Shown here piece by piece: positions 9,501 through 19,500 of a stretch of 64,000 nucleotides of DNA. Made by a program: the position numbers and the translations under genes. The notes beneath the pieces are model-generated. The model did not search any database. It saw only the letters and a program-made list of their open reading frames with translations, and was not told the origin of the DNA. The DNA is taken from assembly GCF_041860085.1 (NCBI RefSeq), contig NZ_CP124747.1:4154001-4218000 (forward strand). The letters run 5' to 3'. The first letter of the stretch is position 1. Every line of letters begins with the position of its first letter. The stretch comes from Schlesneria sp. DSM 10557 (GTDB taxonomy: Bacteria > Planctomycetota > Planctomycetia > Planctomycetales > Planctomycetaceae).

Positions 9501-10004
9501 GCTCAGCAATGGGAGCAGAAATTGGCTGAGGCACGCGCCAAGGTGCGAGCTTTGATGGTTCAGAAACAGCGGCTGGAAGAACTTCAGGTTGAGAACACAA
9601 TGCTGGCGACTCGCCTTATCGAACTGGCCGACTATGGGTATGAAGACCGCATCGAAAGTACAAAGTTACAAGCTGCCGGCACCCGAGAAGCGTTTCAAAC
9701 GACGGCTTCGGTTCTTGCGGACGCGCAAGCGATTAAGGACAAGCTTCGAGAAGTCGCAGTTGAACTGAGTAAACAGCCGTCCCTTGAGGGTGGCGAAGTT
9801 GTTCTGGAAAAACTGAAGGAAACTCAGCGAGAAATTGACCGGGACATTGTTGCAGTGATTGAAACACATCCCGAGAAGCGACGAGCAAATGTAAACCGGA
9901 GCGTTCGGCGAATCGAAAAAAAAACGGCGGAACTGAAACGGCATTTGGGCATTGAGCAACGTCGAGGTTGGTTCTCGTTTCTCTTTGGGGGACGTAAGAC
10001 ATGA
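6567..10004 (+). CDS. Large protein with N-terminal globular domain and long coiled coil
   Basis: 1145 residues. The GTG start at 6567 forms a GTGA overlap with the previous stop, and GGAG at 6558-6561 supports it. Residues 1 to ~440 are mixed alpha/beta with no recognised motif and contain a Pro/Trp-rich central part (IFIPPGWELPLLPMFRSL). Residues ~460-1125 are a nearly continuous heptad-patterned coiled coil, rich in Glu, Gln, Arg and Leu, with recurring segments of the type LETHELP / LESDELP / LETVTIP about every 130-150 residues. The C-terminus ends RRGWFSFLFGG, a short aromatic patch that could dock on a membrane or partner. No Walker motifs are present, so it is not an SMC ATPase. It is probably a structural element of the MoxR-propeller assembly. 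Confidence 0.88.
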   Translation: MKPKTLFEFPSIQLALSFVRAVTPSSPHEAWCSLEGMTIYHGGTGKSAGLEITEPKLPKNRVEKLLQRLSAKSIDRDGAEVWSQRVPMQQFFRRVQVVRSPKTDRTIRCLVIPRRESAAQANELMNELANQGGWSVWTRAAENVGVIYELRSLDGRLKVPPSGLPGQPFVLNEVDEDIFIPPGWELPLLPMFRSLMPPTEPGRLHVWLPKRDDRAQYQALQEIEGEALPLIRAVKLEEWDNPAVEVLIGGSSRVEVSLRLRRTTRRRGTERAAKLVYRVESRSGQFGPALLNLLDRAEAQIEDFTYFSKVLGDGPNAVIEHYLLTDARIADDDFWPELERFELTQTLHEVGLPLFVSSETEFLPNLDGLVQGIDADDPFLKRLSEQVGLADHREGRFALVEPFGDDGHWRVLVLEQGQPLHRLLRVVLGEMNREPLRQVIDVGRVDLATDRKQYEEKWQKLGFEEGRELVEMTTNLINELRQLAEGIDHELERLGSRLGPAQQITGSASQLVTELPQELNEFARRVSRLLNQVAGPRYEWLMAIESRRQALAQVASNLQTLEQDAQQVVATVVTEANSNRQQVEALREQLAQATEALGNAEADLQQALVEGQQAAQTALNAINERAQRAELRFQDARERERRVVTEEQCVVAREQEVNAFDAQVRAREQQVASLAARVEQRRQSLESRLESAERREREANQETARLNILETVTIPETEKRKKEADRLLIEIRGRNIDHSYEVVRQQNEQVQSELKEAQEQERVLRELENQVKALVKQLQTIRREVKTLKSKSLDTTISRRQQELTGLEAELQTLQGKSARLTLLETHELPVAQSRVTQAQQRLSELQALGVEQRLAEMKPQAAQLEEKVAAAIQELAALKEQDVELQERRRELENVEVEILEVRKQRVDLEQRLQTMSEHRTELLDAIISAEAEAIRLRQLESDELPKLERQAETAQKKLNELIALGIDERCQAAAQEAQQWEQKLAEARAKVRALMVQKQRLEELQVENTMLATRLIELADYGYEDRIESTKLQAAGTREAFQTTASVLADAQAIKDKLREVAVELSKQPSLEGGEVVLEKLKETQREIDRDIVAVIETHPEKRRANVNRSVRRIEKKTAELKRHLGIEQRRGWFSFLFGGRKT

Positions 10005-10510
10005 TCTTCCCCAAACTGTCAATCACCGGAATTGTTGAACCATGCTCTGTCGATGCGGAGTCGAGGCTTGTTGCCGTAAGAGAAAAGGTCGAGGCTGTTG
10101 AGCAAAAAGCGTCGGAGACACAGACGCTTCTTGAACGGATTCGTTCGGAGACGGCTGCCATAGACGTAGCGACACGAACCGAGACTGCACTCCATCGCCT
10201 GGCACGCGACACACATCGCGAGCATCGTGCTCAAGAGCAAAAACTTGAATCCGACGTTGTGAGCGTTGAACGGCAACTGGAAGCGATGCGGGGAGATGTT
10301 GAAGGCGACACTCTCGCGACCGAACGGCGATGTCGCGATGTGAGAGACCAGATTGGCGCTGGAGGGAACGCGGCGGCACACCTCAGTTTGTCCGTTCAAA
10401 CTATTTCCGCATCTCAGCAGCGAATGGAAACACTCCGCGACGAGGGGGGAGGAATACTTGATCGCCTCCGTGCCATCGCACGACGACAGCAATCGGAGCA
10501 ATCGACATAG
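10001..10510 (+). CDS. Small coiled-coil protein
   Basis: 169 residues. The ATG at 10001 overlaps the preceding TGA (ATGA). Apart from a short N-terminal segment (MIFPKLSITGIVEP), the sequence is charged and heptad-like from about residue 20 to the end (VREKVEAVEQKASETQTLLE, EHRAQEQKLESDVVSVERQ). No signal peptide or membrane segment is seen. Its place directly after the 1145-residue coiled-coil gene, and with zero spacing before the giant membrane protein, suggests it links the two or pairs with the long coil. Function unknown. Confidence 0.82.
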   Translation: MIFPKLSITGIVEPCSVDAESRLVAVREKVEAVEQKASETQTLLERIRSETAAIDVATRTETALHRLARDTHREHRAQEQKLESDVVSVERQLEAMRGDVEGDTLATERRCRDVRDQIGAGGNAAAHLSLSVQTISASQQRMETLRDEGGGILDRLRAIARRQQSEQST

Positions 10511-13500
10511 ATGCGAACGCAACAGACACCAACTTGGACTTCTCGTGCTTGCGGCGTGTTTGCCGTCGCGACAGGGGTGACTTGTCTCCACGCCGTGTCG
10601 TTCTTACCCGGTTTTTGCGATTGGGCCGCAACAGATTTGCTTCATGGTTGGTCTGCTGTACTTGTGGCTGACGTCGCAATCATTCTCGTCTTTGCGGCAC
10701 CGTTGCGGTCAGGCCTCGGCGTATTGCCGCTCGGTTTAGGAGTGCTCTGCGGCGGAACGATCTGGTGGTTATGGTTTGCTCTATTTCACACTGACTTGCT
10801 GTCGCGGAACGACCAGTACTTTACCGTCCTGGTGGCGATGATTCCGGCCGTGATCTTGGGAAAAGCCTTGCTTGGTCCGTCGTTGCTGCGGTTCCTAGCT
10901 CGACGGGACCTTCGTCGCGAGCCTCGTGCAAGCGCCCTTCTAAGGTTGGCTCGCGCTATCATGCTTGGTCCAGAGCGAGGGCACCTTTGTCGTGACCAGC
11001 ATCATTGGTGGCACTGGCTGTTTCAGACCTATAACTGGGCGCGTTGTTCTCTTCGCATCGGGCCGTCGCGAAGCTGTGCGATCGAGAAAGCAATTGAAGA
11101 CGGAATCGACTATGAAAGTAGCCGACTACGTCGGCTACTCGACATGGAAGCGGCGGGAACGCCCCCAATAGCCGATCAGGCAGACCGAGCTGCTGCGGCC
11201 GGAGCAGCGTACTTGGAACTCGTAGCAATCATGGATGAGACTGCATTGAGCGATCAAGTCAGCGAATCCACCTGGATGCGCCGGTTTCTTGCCGTATGGG
11301 ATTTGATTCGATTCGCTGAACGTATTCAGCAAAAAGAATTTAGCAAAGCACGCGCCGAGTTGCTATTGGGAGTCGAGCGACTCTCCTCTCCCATTCCCAT
11401 CCTATTTGAAATGGTACGGGCCGCCCGAAGCGAAAATCCAAGATTCGCCTTGATTCGTCGTGTCTCCGAGAAGGTGGCCGGAAACCCGAACCTCTCGGAA
11501 CAGCTCGCGGCGCTTTTGTTGGCTGATCTTCTGGTGGACCTTGAGCACGCGACTTGGGCGCTGGGGTTGGTTGATGAAATGGTGTCTGGAGGTGTCGTCG
11601 AGTGGATGCATCCGACCCTGGAAAGAATTCGGTTGCGGGCAGAGCAACAGATTCTGCGACATGAAGTGTCGCTCGAAGCATCCGACATCTTCGCTCGATA
11701 CGCTCAGTGCGAGCACTCAGCTGTAATTGCTGACGCACCGCTTTGTAGTCGAGCCATCACAAACATCTCGGCATCGCGGTTTAACGTGACCCGGATACCT
11801 CCCCGGCGCGGCACGCGCGGTCTTCCTGCAATCGCACGACCACTCTTCGATCCTGGCCCAGGCCGAGGGTTTGCGACGGCTTCGCTTCTGGCCATTACGA
11901 TATTTGCCGCAATTTTGGTAACGACTTGGGTTCCATTCGGACAGGCTCTCAAGCCGTTGGCCGACCTACATCGTCAGATTGACTACCATGAGCATCCACT
12001 GACATCCGTCGCAATCAATCCGAACGATCGGAGTCTTTTGATCACTTCATTGGGTGGTGGACTGCACCACGTTGATACTCACACCTTTCGCATTCGCACG
12101 GAGAGACCCGATAACGGCGGACCATCAACGAATTTTCTGACCGACGTTGCAGTGTCGGAGGAGGGTCGGATCGCGGTGCTCACCGCAGACGGGGCAAAGG
12201 CTACGGCCTCCGGATTGGATGTGCAAAGCACAAACGGTTGGAAAAGGCTGATTTCGCCGCAAGGAGTGAGCGGCCTGAGTGCCAAGGAGATTTCCTTCAT
12301 CGGAGCAAACGGAGCCGACAAGGTGTTGTTGGCTGGTTCGCGAGTTCTTAGGTATCGCACTGCACAACGCGAGTTGACAGAACTCATTCACGATAATCAG
12401 GGGCCACCAATCCATGGACGGATTGTGGCGGTCGCGAGTTCACCGACAGACGCCAACAGGCTTTGGGTCGCCGCTGGAGAACATGATCAACCATCCACTC
12501 GCGTCTTGGAATTATCCCTGCGTGATGATGGGAGGTATTCAACCCAAGACATCACTGGAAATGCCCTACCGACTGAAACGATCAAACATCTGGCGACTGG
12601 AGCAGACCGACTTTGGGCGAGCACCGAGACAGGTAGGCTTTACCAATACGACGACAAGCGATGGAAGTTGCGAATTGATGGAGATACGGGGCTTGATCTT
12701 GGCGCGGTTCGATATGCGATTGTTGGGGCTGGTGATCCGCCGGCGCTTTGGTTGACGGATCGCGCAGCGAGCGGAGAGATCCGTAGCATTCGAGCACGAA
12801 TACTGCCCAGTCAAGGAATCTTGCCGAGTCGTCCATGGAGGCGGGTTCAATTGGGGGCTGGCAATGTGCCGCGAAGTCCTGACCTAAGATTGGGAGATCA
12901 CGACGGAACGCCCGCGGCTTGGTTTGACACAGTTCGTCAGGAACATGTGCTGGCCGTGCCAGGTCGCAACGGCGGTCTCTGGTGCTTTCGAGCGTCTCTC
13001 GAACTTCCTGAATCGGTTGATCAAGCAACATTGAAGGCCGAACAGATTTTGACGCCAGGTGAACGCATTTGCTCGATCGACCATCGCGGCCAGAAGCTTG
13101 TCTGTTTGCTCGAAACATTAAATGGAACTCAACGCCGATTGGCCATTGAGTCGATCGATGCGATTTCGGATGGCCTGGAAAGCGCGACGGTTGTCCAACA
13201 ATCGGTGATGCCAGATGAAAACGTGTTTGGCGGAGCTCGGATACTTTCCTTGCGGCACCAGCAAGCTGAGAAACGGTTCGACCTCTTGACGGATCGCGGT
13301 CGTATTTTGACCTACGATCTGAGTCGCCACGGACTGACAACTTCTTCCGGAACACAACTGGTCGATAGAGTCGGCGCACCGATCGGCCCACTACGGAGCG
13401 TCGATTCGGATGATGGAAAATTGGTCGCAGTCGATGAGCAGAGCCGTCTTGTCGAAGTGGTGTTGCCCTCCCGACTGGATGAGGAGAATGCACTTCCAGC

Positions 13501-16500
13501 AAAGATTCTTTTTGAACCGTCTAAGATCGCGCCATCGGTCAACCTCGAACCCGTCAAGGTTGCAACCGAACCAGACGGCATTGATATATTGATGGCGGAA
13601 CCTGGCAGCACTCTGGGCGTGCCGTGGAGACTGAAGGCTTCGAGCTTGCAGAATCGTGAGAACGGGGCAGGTTCCGAAAAGCGATCACTCGTCGAATGGG
13701 TGCCACTACCGGTTGAAAAGCCTTTGCAAATCGCCTCTTTGACACGACTTCAGGACGGGGGGAGGATTGGACCTCAGTTAGCAACGGACCAATCTGGTCA
13801 ATTGCTTTGGCGCGACACTTCGGGTTGGAAAAAGGTCGAGAAGAGTTTAGCAGGAGGAACTGAAATCGTTCCGGCTGTTGGAGCGACCTTTGGACAAGAT
13901 TCCGAAGGTTTGAAACGAATTGCGTTAACCGCTCAGGGGCCAGTCCTTGTCGAAGCACTTTGGACAACTCCGCCATCCATCTTGCGATTTCCAATAACGG
14001 CCATCGCTGCGATGCGAGGAGCAAACCCACAGAAATCTCCCGTGTGCGTTGTTGTCGGTCATGCAGGCGGGTTGGCTCAATATGACCTGACAAGTCGAAA
14101 ATGGAGGGCGCTGGTAACTGCGGCGGCCACCAATTGGAGTTTCATCAGTACAGAAAATGAGCAAGGCGTCTGCGAGCACATTTGGGCGATAAAGATCGAA
14201 AACGGCAAAACGATTTCACAAGCAATCCTGGTCAAAGGCGACCAAGCAGATATCGTCGCGAACAGCGAGATTGCAGAGGCTCGCGGCGCAGGCAATTCGC
14301 TGGGCTTACTGTTCTCGGACGGTCATGTTGCAGTTGCAACACCTGATCGAGTCATCAAAACGCTGGTTCATGAGAAGTCTTCCGCTGTTGGTGACGCCAA
14401 GCTTAGAAGATTGGCACTTGCCGACCGGATTTACTCAATCGATACAACTGGTCGATTGCTATCAGCGACCAAAGACACATTGCAATGGCGTGTTGAGGAC
14501 CAACTCAAAGAGGGCGTACCCTATCGTGATTTGGAGACGACGAGCGACGGGGCACTACTATTAGTTTCGGATGACGGCAAGGTGCTTCGGCATACTCAAG
14601 GACGCACCCAAGAATTAGGCGTATTCGCGCATCAAGTCGAGCGGTTGGACACTGCTATCGCAGCGGCTGACATCAAGACTGGCCGGCTCGAAGTTCTGGA
14701 CCGCCAAGGACTCCGATCAGAAATACTGGCTGGAGGAAGGAGTCCCGCAGTTCAGATCGGTGACCACGTGATTGCAGCACTCAGTGATGGCGACGACCTC
14801 TTTATTGCCGGACCTAGCGGCGCCGTTTGGCGAGATCCCAATCAGCGACGCAGTATTCCGGTCTTGAACGGAGACTTGATTGATCGCTTTGAAAAACTGG
14901 GGCCACACCGAATCGCTTGGAAGAAGACTCAACCATTTCTGTTGACAGTCGGCGCTGCTCCGAAGCTGACCAAGTTGGGCGATCCCGGAACCGAAGTTGT
15001 CTTGGCTCCAGATTCAACTTTGTGGATTTCAGACACAAAAAATGGCGTGACCCGTCTCAAGCCAGTGAATGGTGCTAACACAGGATTGTTTGATGCGGAA
15101 AGTCTTCTTGGCAATAAAGTGACTCAGGCTGCTCCCCTTTCCGACGGGCATTTTGTTCTGCAAGGTAAGTTTGGAGAGTTATTGATCTATGAAGCGGCCA
15201 AGCGTCGCATACGACAATTGGCAAATGCAAATGAACTGCCATCCGAATGGCGTTTCGCGATCATCGCGAAACAGGTATTCATCATTTCGTCTTCGGCAAA
15301 ACAGCAAGATTCGGTTTACCGAGTCGATTCAAATCCAATTGCCCTGCGGCTTTTGGAAAAAAACGCGAGTCGTGTGGTCGAGTATTCCAACGGTTTGGCT
15401 TGGTTCGACGATACCGGATCACTGAGGCACATTGATGCCCAAGGCAAGGATCAAATCCTGATTCGATTGCCATTGAAACAGCGGTCTGCTGACGCGGCTT
15501 TGCAGGTGACACAAGTCTTAGCCGGTGATGACAATTCATTGTGGGTTCACGCAGGTTCGACTGCTTTTGAATACCGCGTCAAAGAGGGTGGAGTTGCACA
15601 GCAGTTATCGAACGTCAATGAATTAGTCCGAGTCGGAACGCAAGCAGCAGCGATACGAAAGTCACCGAATACCCCGAAACAGCTGATCGCTCTGGGAGCC
15701 AAGTTAAATCTTCTGGCCTCAGCATTTGAGGGAGCTAGAGGAGGTGCCGACAGTGTTCTGACTTGGAGAAGTGCAAATGGAACATTGAGTATTGAGCACC
15801 TAGGCGATGACGCAAAGGTCTACCAGAAATCCGTTACTTTGCTTAGCCGCTTGGCATCGAACGCCACAAATCGAATCGCTGCTGCAGATAGCCGAAAGCT
15901 CTTCTGTCGAACGGATCAAGGCGTAATTGTTGCATACGATGTTATAGAAGGTGGCTGGTCCACACTGCCCAAACTCGGTGCTGGGTGGGAGGCACTTGGG
16001 CAGATGGGGGAATTGATTATCGCGAAGCGTCAGACAGCCGCCGGGGCAGACGTGATGACATTGAAGCCGAGTGGGCAGTTACAAGATATCTGGAATGTGC
16101 CCGGTACCGCCTGGTTCTTGGACAATGGCTTTATTGGCCTGATTCGAGACGGAAACAATGTGGTCCGAATTGTGAAGCAGCACCTTGACGGTTCAACAGA
16201 ACTTATAGGGCAGTACAACCGTTTGAGCGTCCCCTTTGCTCCTGAGCGTTCGTTTGTCGTCGAATCAAAGTCTCTCAAGGCCGCATTGGTTCGGACGAGC
16301 GACGCAGCGGGGAAGAGTTCAGAGATATTTGTGGTTCGTGCGGACCAATCGGCGACCCGTTTGGCTGAGATCAAACTTCCACCATTGCTCACGAAGTTGC
16401 AGGTTTTTACCCAGAGCGGAGAGTTTCTATTTCTCGATTCGGGAAACTGTTTGGTTCGCATCAACGCAACTTCTGGCGAGACTAAGGTCGGAACAGAAAT

Positions 16501-19500
16501 GTTCGATGGTCTCGGAGTCCTCGGTGAGGAAGTTGTCACCATTCGACGAACAATGAAACCTGAACCCGGTGTGTCGATCTATCGTCTCCGTGACGGCAAG
16601 GATATCGGATCTTTGTTGTCGGAGGAAGATCGAGGGCAGCTTTCCAGAGTGACGGAATTCCAGTTCGTTGTCGATCGCACCCGGCAGTTGCTAACGGTGA
16701 AAATGGGTGACGGAGTACTGGAACAACCCGGAACAGGAAATAACAGAGTCACGGTGCTTTCGCTGAGCGATGACAATCCGCGTTTCGAGAATATCGCGAC
16801 GACGGACCTGCTTAACAAATCTTCCCAACTGCCACTGCAGTACGGTCGTACTGGTATGTTGCCAGTTATGGGACGGCGCCTGGATCAAGACGGCTGGTTT
16901 GCCGATCACGCGGTTCTGAAGATTGCAGCGAAGAGTATTAACTCCGACCTCAGAAACGTTGTGCCGTTGGAGATGCGTGATGGTCAACGCATTTCGCTGC
17001 CGATCAAAAACAACATTTCTACCGCTCCGCCTGAAGGATTGGGCGGCTTTGCGCTGATTGATGGTGAACTTCGCAGCAAAGACGGCCAAATTCGGTTCGG
17101 GCGCATCGTAGTTGACGGGATGAAGTTCGCTTGTGATGCCTGGGTCGATGCTCTCCCTTTCAAGAAAAGCGAATTCTTCTCGCTCGACCAGTTTGGACAA
17201 CTTTGGCGATGGACCGATTCTGACGGGACGCTGACTCGACAATTCGTCGCACAACCAACTTCTGTTCGCACATCACGTGCGCGGAGAATGGCGCTAACGG
17301 CCGAAGACAACTCAGCCTTGGTATTGCTTGACGAAAAAAGCGCCCCGTTCGCACGCATTCTTCCTGATGGCAAAGTAGACGTGGTCAACCAGGACGTTGC
17401 GACTATCGATTCCCCCGCACAGCGAAGCGGGCAATGGGGGCCAATCGCTTGGGAACGAACAACGGACAAAACGACTAAAAGGTCGTCCCACATAATGTCG
17501 CTAGTGATCTCTGATGGCAGCTCGAAATCGACCATGCCGATTCACATGACTAGTTCAGGGTTGAATGTTGATACTCCAGTCGGATTGAAAGCCATTGAGG
17601 ATGACAAGCAACCGTGGCTGCACTTGGGCCGTGCCGCCGATGGACGCGAGGTGGTCTGTCCACCAATTGCCGACTCTCGGCTTCTCCAAATGCGGTTGGT
17701 TAGCAAGTTTTCGCCAGCTCTGAAGCCCGTGGAATTCCGGAGTGGTTCGTTCCAGTTCGTGCCTCGCGACGATAGCTGGGAAGTGCAGATCGATGGAAAG
17801 CGAATCGATCTCGTGTCGGGACGTCTCGCCGTGGACACCGTTCTCGGTGCGACTTCAGTCCTTTCTGCGGGCGGCACGGAGCTCTTTCTCAGGACGGCTC
17901 AGCCGCGTGTGCTCGTCCGACAGCGTTGGGGACGGGACATGGCGCTCGGTATGCCAGAACTGTTCGCAACGCCAGGTGAGATTCGCTCCTTACGGACTTG
18001 GCGAGGTGAGTTAGTCGTTCAAACAACTGACAGCAACTGGTATAGCCTGCACGATGGTCAGTGGACCCCGACGGCCCCAGAGTGGCAAGCAACCGTTGGC
18101 GAACCATCAAGGTGGAAATTCAGTCCAGACCACAAAGTGTTGAATTGGAGTAACCAACCTATCCCGCTTCTGAACGGCAAGGCTGGATTTGCTCTTGCGT
18201 CCGATGTTGTGACGGAAGCGACAGAATCGGATGGCGCACCGAAAATCCGACAGGGACCGAATGGTGATATTGTTTTCACATCGGCGTCTGGTGACTGGCT
18301 GTCGTGGCGACAAGGTCAGATTGTGGCCGTCCCCACCGAAGACGTGCCTCCCCGCGTTTCCGCCGAGATTGAGCTTCTTGAATCGCGTATCCGAGTCCCA
18401 AAGCGTGGTGGCGACGATGGAGTCTACAGGCTTATGTCCGAAGTCGACTCATCGGCGGCCTTGCCAATGAAGCTAGTTGACGGGCGGCTGCCGCATCATC
18501 AAGCCGAAAAACTCTTGTCTTGGGACAAAGATGGTTTGCAGGTCCAGTTGGCATCGAAACATGGAAATTGGAGCTTCGATGGCCAATCACTGCGAGAGGG
18601 TAAGTCTCCTCTGTTCTCGACCGCGCCGATCGCCAGCCCCAACACGTCGCCGGACTATGATCGCCACGTTGCCATCGAGTTGCGCAAGGATCGATGGTTG
18701 CGGTGGACACAGCAGGATCGATCTTGGCAGTTTGAATTTGCCGCCTCGAAGTCCGCCACCTCGGCTGATGCCGTGCTTGGGTCGCTGACCGAAAGTGGAT
18801 TCCCTATCGACAATCCTGCCGAAGTTCGCCCATTGGAATTACGAGATGACCGAATACGATTCGCTTTTCGTAGTCAACTCTGGAGTCGATCCCTCGCAAA
18901 TTCGATAGTAGACTTTGCCAAGGAAGGCGAGCTTCCGTTTGGCCCCCAAACAGCCCCCGGCCTAGATCTCGAAACTGGCCGGTGCACACTCCTCGCACGG
19001 GAGGTGATGCCGAACATGGCCGACCCGATGCTGGGCGTATTTTCTCCAGACGGTCGGTACGACGCAGCCTCTTCAGCGGTAGCCTCCGTCCAACGAACAG
19101 ATTTAACGCTTGCATTGAGACTTCAGCAGCGCAGTCCGGCACTATTAGACTTTGAAGTGCTTCGTGATGGCACACGGTGGAAAACACCATTCGAGAATCC
19201 GCGTGGAGTTCTCGAACGTGATCAACGACTACTGGTACTAAATGAAGAGGGAACCTCGCTCGGAGTCTGGGACCGAACAGGCCGTCTTTTTGGACTTGTC
19301 ACGACAAATGCGAGGATCACTGCATTTTGGCGACAGGGAAATCGCGTTTTTGCCAGGCAAGCGATGAGCGATGAAGAGTCTGTCGTCGAACTGCGAGAGC
19401 AAGACAACGGACTTCCGCAGGTCGTTCCTGTCGATCTACCCGACAACGAAACTGCTATCACAACCGATGCCTTCGCTGTTCGACGTTCATTTCAAGACGG

